A DNA stretch of 64,000 nt. Origin: Pomacea canaliculata. Lineage: Eukaryota; Mollusca; Gastropoda; Architaenioglossa; Ampullariidae. The notes under the pieces were generated by a model that saw only the letters and a list, made by a program, of their open reading frames with translations, made no database searches and had not been told where the DNA came from. Shown in pieces: positions 56,561 to 64,000 of this stretch. Numbering within the stretch: position 1 is the first letter of the stretch; every line of letters begins with the position of its first letter. Made by a program: the position numbers and the translations under genes. The stretch spans positions 28,615,319-28,679,318 of the forward strand of contig NC_037591.1 of the NCBI RefSeq assembly GCF_003073045.1. Direction: 5' to 3'.

Positions 56561-58511
56561 TCATGGTAGTTGGATTTGCATCGCGTGTATGACTCTATGG
56601 TGCAGCATCGATGATCAAGATCATTTCCAGCACCTTATCTAACCAGTCAGTACAGATCTTTTCATTTGCATCAGTTAATTTTTCTGTAGGCAGTCCAATA
56701 CATACGCCAACGCTGGCCTGAGGAAACGTGCCGGATTTTAGTGAGTAACGGTGTATTTACTGCTTTTCCCGACTGGTTTATCTTGTACGTCCACCACACC
56801 CACCACCACCACCACCTACGCCGCCGTTCGCATTCCCCGACTGTTTGAAGCTAAAACTATTGTTGTAAGCACATGTGGCAGCTGCTGCTTGCTTCCGACT
56901 GCAGCAGCAGCAGCATCCGTTCAAACACGCTGTTACTTAGTCTGAAGCTGAATACTCATCAAGCACAGGACCTCCGCGCAATGGCTTCGATGACAAATCG
57001 AGTGGAACAGCCTTCGCCCGCGGAACGTCCGGACTGAGCATGCGTGGACTCTGGGTGCGTTCAGCGACGGTTGAATCCCGTAGCATAACAGTTGTGAGAG
57101 TCGTGCATAGACATAGAACACTCCTGGCGACCCTGGCCACACGGATGCTCTCCTGAACGTATCCTACTCCATCCGGCTGCAGTGCGCACGCTCTGTGGTC
57201 ACGGTCTGTGAGCAGACGACAGAACAGGTTACGTGCCTGTTAGGTTTTGTTTACTTTGTTTACGCACTTTGTCTTTGAGTTTACGATGGATTTTGCTTGA
57301 GACAGTGAATCAGTGACAACTGCTCGGTTGTGCAATCTACGTTTTTCTGCGTTGGACTGCGTTTGACTGTCAGTGTCACTCGTCGTAAAACGACTGTCAC
57401 AGCTTGACACGACAGCAGGACGCATACACATCTCGTAAGTAACCTCTCTGTACTCGTTCGATGTTTTTCTGAGTACAAAATGCCTATGATAATTTGTGGT
57501 CTGTCGGATCTGTCTCACACAAATGTTATTTCTGGGAAGTCTCAGTACTTGCCACACCTGTTCGACCATGTTGCAGGTGTGAGTGGGCGTTCCAAACTTG
57601 CAGGTATTCAAACATTAGAAACTGGGACTTGGGCAATAAGAAGGATTTTTGCATATGGGACATCGCACTTTACGTGGCAGCACAGGATTTCACGGTTGCT
57701 AGCTCTGACATGACACGAAGGAACCGCAGGTCAGGTCAGTTCGGGGACTGATCAGGCCTGTCAGAAACGTGGGCGACAGCCATGGAGATGGCGCAGTCCT
57801 CCTACTGTTCCTCGATTTTCCGTTGGGACTTCTAGCTCCTCAGCAAATCCTCGAAGCACGACCAGAACGAGGGGAGTAGGGTGGTGTATGTGCGAATTAT
57901 GACTGCAAACTGATATTTTGCTCTTTTCAAGACTGTATACATGTAGATAATGAAGATAATTTTCAGTAACGAGCACCATCTGAGCCATCACGAGATGTCA
58001 TTACTGATAAGCAGGCCAGTGTTAACATTTTTATTGTAGACGACATACCAAAAGCACATTGCTATTCAGAAAACAAACACAAGCACTATGTGTTCTGTCT
58101 CCGTTTATTACTGTCGGCTGTTGCACAAAAGAGACCTAGGGCCCACCGGCTAACATGAACTAGGTCACCCACTGCATGAATAGCTGACAAGTGGAGGTAG
58201 GCTGCACATAAATTACAGTTTTGGAGAGTGGTGGGGAAAAATTGTTCGTTGCTCAGATACTGGCTTAGCTATCTTCACAAGCTTCCTACGAAGAAGCTTC
58301 GTATTCCTCTTAAATCAGGAGTATAATAATCTCTAGCAAAGTAAAAGTTCTTATAAGGAAGGGAGGAGATGGGCAGGATCGAGGAGGAGGAGGAGGAGGA
58401 GGTTTAACTTTAAAGTAGAATTTACAGTTACCTTCCTTCTCCTCATCATTATTATCGTCATCACTATCGTTATCATTACAGGAAAGAAGCAGCTGCTGAT
58501 TCCCCACAATC
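56560..58511. other. GC-richer block upstream of the copine-like gene
   Basis: CpG-containing sequence at about 56980-57080 includes an NRF1-like GCATGCG (57038-57044). A minus-strand frame from ATG 57086 to 56937 contains VPLDLSSKPL. A plus-strand frame from ATG 57480 stays open past a possible donor. A GAGGAG run lies at 58380-58400. None can be joined into a gene with confidence. Confidence 0.35.
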
Positions 58512-61500
58512 ATGGAAACCGAAATTCTTGTGATTTCGGCGGTAGTCGCAGTCGTTCTCCTTTTGGTGTGTTATCGAAAGCGGAGGAAAGTCGTTGATGC
58601 AGCCGCCACAAGTCGTCAGGAGGTGGTGGAGGACTTCGTTTCATCCTCAGCCGCCCAGACTACGGAAAGCGGTAACAGCATCCTCCAGGTCTGTTACAGT
58701 CTGTCACAGACACATCATGAGAGATAGAGAGACTGTGTGTGTGAGCGCGCGCTCGCGTGTGCATGCATGTCTTCTGGCAGTCGGAGATTTTTTCCGGGTA
58801 CTTCGGTTTCCTACCCAATTTTCATGCACATCTTGCCCTTAGTGGGAAATCGCCTTTATAATATAGATGAAGCACTTTCCTCAGCTGTATGCATCTTTAT
58901 CATCCAAGCGTCTGTTGATCTTTCCTGCATCTCAGGCAGCTGCGGATTCTTCAGTTGCTTGAGAGTTTGTTAGTGATGTAGGACAATGCTTTGATTATGC
59001 GATCAGTTATCTTATTTGCTCAATACACTCCAATCTGTCGACTGGAAAACATTCGTACTAGCGTGTAAAAACTATCAAATGCATGGAGTCTTTGTGAGTT
59101 CTAGGAAGTACTAGCTATTTTAAATTAGTATGTTGCTTCGAAAGCTTCTTTTCTAGTGCTTTCAATTGCGTAGAAAAAATGTTTGTAAATAACGTAAGAT
59201 GTCTCTTAAATGCAAAAAGAAGATATGCCTAGTGGTCTGAAAATGGAACCATTTAAAAAAAAAACCACCACTAATTGTAACTGTGGATCTGAAAGTCCCC
59301 ATTATCTGAATCTGAAAGCCCCAATAGGGACTGGGAAGAGCGTGAAAACCCTATGGTTTTTTATGGATAGTAAGCCCTATTCCTGTCAAATTCGATAAGA
59401 GCTGTCAAAGCCTTTTTCAAGTCTGCATACAGAATGTGGATAACTAATAAAAAATATACTTGAAATTAAAAAAATAAATAATCTGCTGCAGAAACTATTC
59501 ATTAAATATAACACTCAGACTACACTTGTGCCTGCAACAGCTGCCACCGTTACCTTGTTGAGAGTGGTGCATGCAGTGAATAAGAGGGAACAACAGATCG
59601 GTTGAATGCTATGTCCTGGCTTCTTAACCAACACATACTGTGGAAACTGTGACAATGGTGGGGAGATTATTTTTTGCGACGGGCACTACGAAGTCGCCGT
59701 TTCTGGGCACGTATTTGAAAAATGTGTATCCAGTTAAGAAAGCTTTTCTTAAGAACTGTGCAAATATTCACTAAAGCATTTCTTTCTTCTTTTTTGACAA
59801 ATTTGTTCAAACCTTTGTTTTCAGGAGTTATTTGAACATCAGTTTTCTTTGCTAGGTGTAGTCTCAACTTAAAATGACCGAGAACACTTTTTGTTATGAC
59901 TTCTCTGAGTTTTATGAGACATTTCATTCTCAAAAGCTTAAGTACCATGGCATTTAAGAATTATTTAATTATAAAATTGTATTCTGACAGAGGTGCTCTC
60001 TCTTTCCCCCCACCTCCATCTTAGAATAAGGAGTAGCTTATATAATATAATATCTTGAATCAAAGGAATGCTAACGACTTGCAGACATCCAAATGAAGTG
60101 TTCAGATTTCTCCCAGCTGATAGAATAAGAAGCCAACAATAACTTTTTCCCATCTCTCTCCCCTCTCATTCCCTACCTCTCTCAGGTGTATTGTATCCAA
60201 AAGGACACGAAAATAGCGACGTTGAAATGTATGATTGGCTGGCTCTCATTTTCTTCTGCGAGCAGGAATTCGAATCATTCTTTAGCCAAGAACCCTAGAG
60301 AGGTCATCGGCTTTAGCCTAGAGTATTTATTATTTCTTTTCAGAGTTGTGTTGTCATTCTGCGTCAGTATCCCGTGTTTAAACATTCATTGAATCATCCA
60401 ATGAATACAAGTTTGTAACAGTTTCTTCTGTCGTCCAGCTTTTTAAGGACGACGACGTAGCTGCTATCGCAGACAGGTTCAACAGTCTGGAGGAGGTCAG
60501 CGACACCATGCGCAGGGCTGGCCTGGAGTCGTGCAACCTCATCTTCGGTGAGTCCTCGTCACGGTCATCAAAACATTCACTAAGCATCTGTGCTGAATCA
60601 GTCCCTTTGAAGTTTACCTGTATTTTGATCGTTCATTAAAACTTTTTAACGCATAAAGTATACGTTTGAAAATAAATTTCGTAGAAATCAATTACAGAAA
60701 GTAGTAATGCCACAGATTTGTGGAGAGAAAGAGAAAAGCTAAAGGAAGGCAGAACTAAAATATACTGGTATTTTAAAAAGTGATATTTTGTGACATATGT
60801 AATGTGCGCGCGCGCGCGTGTGTGTGTGTGGGATAGGTATTGACTATACTGGCAGCAACTACATGCAGGGTAAAAAGACGTTTGGTGGAAAATGTCTCCA
60901 TCATATTGACTCTTCAGAGCTCAACCCATACCAAAAGGTAAGTTTTTCCTCTGCCTCACAATTTCTGTTTTCTTATTTCTCTTTCTCTCTCTCTGTCTGT
61001 ATATCGCCTCCAGTCCGGCTGTCCATTTGTCTATTTCAATCTTTGCTCCTTGATGCCACAACTTATGACAAATATTATCTAACTACATGGCATTCATTTG
61101 TAACTAAACTACAATATTCTTGTCCAGCCTCTAAAAATCCAAACAGGAAACGAACCGAGCATAAAACAGGATCGAGAGGGTTATTACAAAAGCAAGTTTG
61201 GACTGACTCTAAAGTATCGTCAAATTAAACTTTGAGCATCAGCAATAAAAACGACTTGAAACAAACTGTTGGTTGACGAAAAAAACAACAACAACAACAA
61301 CAAAACAAAAAACTCAAAACAAAAACAAAAAAAAAACAAACAAACAAACAAACAAACAAAAAAAAACAAAACAAAACAAACAAACGAAAATTAGGAACGA
61401 GTTGAAGGGAAGATGCGATAGTACAATAAACCCAGCGGCATCAGAAGAAACAGTGGGGGAGTTATATAAAAAGATAGAAAACCTCAGTTGAATTCAGTAA

Positions 61501-63065
61501 CAAATACCAGTGTGATGATAACAAAAGACTGACAATGGTATTGTAATGTCGCAGGTATCTTGTACCGTAACATGAGAGATAGGTTGAATGACTGACTAAA
61601 TTAGTTGTGTTTATACCATACCAGCAGCTCATGCCTTTTTCACAAAGGAAGGTTGAGCCAACTCATAATTGAAATACCTGAATTTTAATGTCATTTCATT
61701 CTATTCTTCAACAGGTGATCTGCATTCTTGGTGAAACCCTGGAACCGTTTGATGACGATGGCTCTATTCCAACCTACGGCTTTGGCGACACATTTACACG
61801 AGATCATTCTGTCTTCTCGCTCAGCAACATGGTACGGACAGCTCATTATACCTTCGCTACTTTACCTTCCACTAGGTGTACATCTCTTATGTGTGTGTGC
61901 ACGCGCCTACGTGTGTAAGGGCAGCAACTACACGCAGAGTAACAAGACGTGTGCTGTAGAGGGGTGTGTGTGTGCATTCTTGTTACTGCTGTTCCTAAGT
62001 AGCCAGACATTATATTGTTACTGAAATCTGCATAAACCCTGTGCATGCTTGGCTACAGAAGTAGTCTCAGTTTTTCTTGCATTCATGTTCATACAATAGA
62101 GTAGAGCTGGCCTTCGTGGTCTAGTTTTAGTTTCTGCATTATCTGGCGGCATAGAACGCTGATTTAACATGCCCTGTGTTCAGATGCTATAAACACGATA
62201 AAAGTAAATTGCTAAAACTCTCAAGAGTGTGGTATCAGTGTGAATTCTGATTCTTTATTTGATAATGGCCTTTGCAGCAACATTATTCCAGCAGGCGGAT
62301 TATTCATTATTAGAGAATGAAATTTTAAACATGATGTGGATATGGTCATATGTTATACAGGGACCGTGCCACGGTTTTCAGGAAGTGCTGCGTCTGTACA
62401 ACGAGATCACTCCCAAGGTCCGCCTCGGTGGTCCCACCAACTTCGCGCCCCTCATACGACAGGCCATCGACATCGTCAAGAAGAATAAATCTGTGAGCAT
62501 TTAACCTGATGTTATTATTTGTTTATTCATAATCTTGTTTACTTAACCTGCTCTTGTCAGAACTATTTAAACACAAAGCAGCTAACTCCAATTAATTAGA
62601 AATGGTTCATGTATCTTTCATTGTTTCCTGTTTTTGCAATAAATCCCCAGAAGCATGTTTAAACATATCAAAAGCTAAACAAAAGATTGATGGTCTGAAA
62701 AGGATACACCTTTTTATTGCCTAATATGTACTTGTTTTGTAATATCTCAGTTTCACATTCTGGTCATCGTGGCCGATGGGCAAGTGACTGCAGAGCGCGA
62801 TACCACTGACGCTATCGTGGAAGCCTCCAACTGGCCCCTGTCGATCATCATGGTCGGCGTGGGTGACGGCCCCTGGGACACCATGAAAGACTTCGACGAA
62901 AAGCTGCCCAAACGCCGCTTCGACAACTTCAAGTTTGTCAACTTCAACATCGTGGTGAACGAGACGAAGAACCCACAGGCTGCGTTCGCGTTGCACGCTT
63001 TGATGGAAATTCCTGACCAGTTCAAAGCCATACGACGCCTGGGGCTGCTGGATTTGATTGAGTGA
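58512..63065 (+). CDS. Copine/RGLG-type vWA-domain protein with N-terminal membrane anchor
   Basis: Six exons: 58512-58688, 60439-60547, 60837-60937, 61715-61831, 62361-62492, 62751-63065. They join in frame to 316 residues. Residues 5-21 ([17 protein letters not shown]) are a membrane anchor followed by RKRRK. A copine-type vWA domain follows: [20 protein letters not shown], then MIDAS residues D98-x-T-x-S102 in GIDYTGS. Further blocks are [81 protein letters not shown] and [12 protein letters not shown]. The sequence is closer to plant RGLG E3 ligases than to classical copines, but it ends at LLDLIE with no RING finger, and it has no C2 domains. It is thus probably a membrane-tethered metal-dependent adaptor, not an E3 itself. 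Intron 2 ends in a CG/TG dinucleotide run. Confidence 0.9.
59667..59948 (-). CDS. Hypothetical small basic ORF in intron 1 of the copine-like gene
   Basis: Open for 93 residues from ATG at 59948, antisense to the host gene. It starts [18 protein letters not shown] and ends [15 protein letters not shown]. Strongly basic with a Lys/Arg tail, which could suit a nuclear or ribosomal protein or an old processed copy. No family recognised and no clear promoter, so it may be chance. Confidence 0.22.
   Translation of the reverse strand: MVLKLLRMKCLIKLREVITKSVLGHFKLRLHLAKKTDVQITPENKGLNKFVKKEERNALVNICTVLKKSFLNWIHIFQIRAQKRRLRSARRKK
60803..60830. repeat. (CG)6(TG)6 run before a splice acceptor
   Basis: About 28 bases of alternating purine and pyrimidine end six bases before exon 3 of the copine-like gene. 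The acceptor reads TGGGATAG with almost no polypyrimidine tract. Confidence 0.9.
61281..61388. repeat. A-rich (CAA)n/(CAAA)n low-complexity tract
   Basis: About 110 bases of CAA, CAAA and A-run mixtures in intron 3 of the copine-like gene. It could be a decayed retroelement tail. Confidence 0.85.
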
Positions 63066-64000
63066 TCGATGCTTTTAGAAGTTAGTTGATGCTGTACGTG
63101 CTAAGTATATATAAATGTGCTTGAGAGATGAAGTTGACGGTCGCCTTACTATCACTCATACAGCTGCATGGTTAAAACGCACCAGAGTGGACTTAACATT
63201 CAACTGCACGTTTTGACTAAGCACTGAACAGAATTTAAAATGATTTAATGATCGATGCGGTTTTAATTCCTAAACCGCTCGTTCATCCCGTTACCGTATC
63301 AGTTACCTTCATTTCTTTCTTTCCGACACAAAAGAGAGATCATGTGGTGACACTTTCTAAGTGTTTTCCACTCGTTACAATATATCATTATTTCTGTTCT
63401 TTACTTATGCATCCGCATATCTTACATTCTTTATGAGCATAAATACAACATATATTTGGAAGTTTGCATACGGTGCAGTTTGTGTAACGATTAAGTCTGC
63501 ATAAATGGAGTACATAATATAATGAAGTTTGCATAAATGCGGGGTACACTGAATTCATTGATGCGGAACCTAATATGTGTAAACATGTATTGAGGTGCGT
63601 TAAATGAAGTCTGTATTATTGCAGTGCATGTATTGTCATCCATAACCAAAATTAATATTTAACTCTTCTAGGTTTTTTACTATTGTAAATTTGTCTGCCT
63701 TGTAGACACCATCTTCTTCGTTAAACTTTTTTCGATATCATGATGCATCAGGAAGAAAGGGAATATATCGTACTGTAGATCTCTTTTAAAAGACTTTTAC
63801 TCTTTTTTTTTTAACTGAGTATTAATCTATATAATATACGTTTCATTGGAAAGAGAAATTTTCGTTGGTTGCATGGTGTGTGTATTTTCACATTATTTTT
63901 AAAGTGTTGTTCTCTATTAGAAATTCTAATATTTATGTGCTAACTTTCTCAGTAAATTGTTGTATCCCTATAATGTTGCGTATGCCTTGCATTGACTCTG
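63066..64000. other. 3' UTR or flank of the copine-like gene
   Basis: AT-rich with no coding signature and no canonical AATAAA noticed, so the transcript end is not placed. Confidence 0.4.

Noticed and set aside
57480..57600. Plus frame MPMIICGLSDLSHTN with a possible donor after CATGTTGCAG
   Set aside because: No exon to join before the copine-like gene, which has its own good start; kept only as a note.
62108..62195. tRNA-SINE-like stretch with CTTCGTGGTCTAG and GTTCAGATGC
   Set aside because: Box-like pieces are too weak and badly spaced to support a SINE or tRNA call.

Overview
This is a eukaryotic, intron-rich and AT-rich window. It carries GT-AG spliced genes, AATAAA signals, many degenerate non-LTR retrotransposon pieces, SINE-like cores and short hAT elements. 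The proteins and repeats point to an invertebrate, most likely a mollusc and perhaps a gastropod; this is inference from gene and repeat style, not from a marker.

Layout. (1) 763-7295, minus: the first coding exons of WDR33, the poly(A)-signal-recognising WD40 subunit of CPSF; the gene runs off the left edge. (2) 8683-15964, plus: complete SSU72, the RNA polymerase II CTD phosphatase, divergent from WDR33 across about 1.4 kb. Both proteins act in mRNA 3'-end formation, so the shared promoter region is of interest. (3) About 15965-25000: no host gene seen; several decayed LINE copies on both strands, one hAT element and a possible solo LTR. (4) 25143-30062, plus: a 247-residue protein I do not recognise, built from five copies of a short motif around T-A-K-E-G. 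Introns split the first three copies at exactly the same codon boundary. It has nuclear-type basic segments and an acidic tail, and is the best candidate for something undescribed. (5) About 30063-40000: likely 3' UTR, an orphan minus-strand terminal exon, LINE remnants and a hAT element. (6) 40087-46340, plus: complete USP30, the membrane-anchored mitochondrial deubiquitinase, with a LINE inside intron 7. (7) 46341-54165: LINE fragments and featureless sequence. (8) 54166-55254, minus: an intronless class A GPCR. (9) 58512-63065, plus: a membrane-anchored copine/RGLG-type vWA-domain protein without a RING finger.

Exon boundaries were read by eye from frame continuity, homology remembered for the family, and GT/AG sites. 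Every joined gene model keeps phase across all junctions. Transposon clades were not resolved, because no alignment could be run. Three hAT elements have exact 8-bp target duplications that all fit nnnTAnnn. Three of the genes carry TG/CG dinucleotide runs directly beside splice sites.
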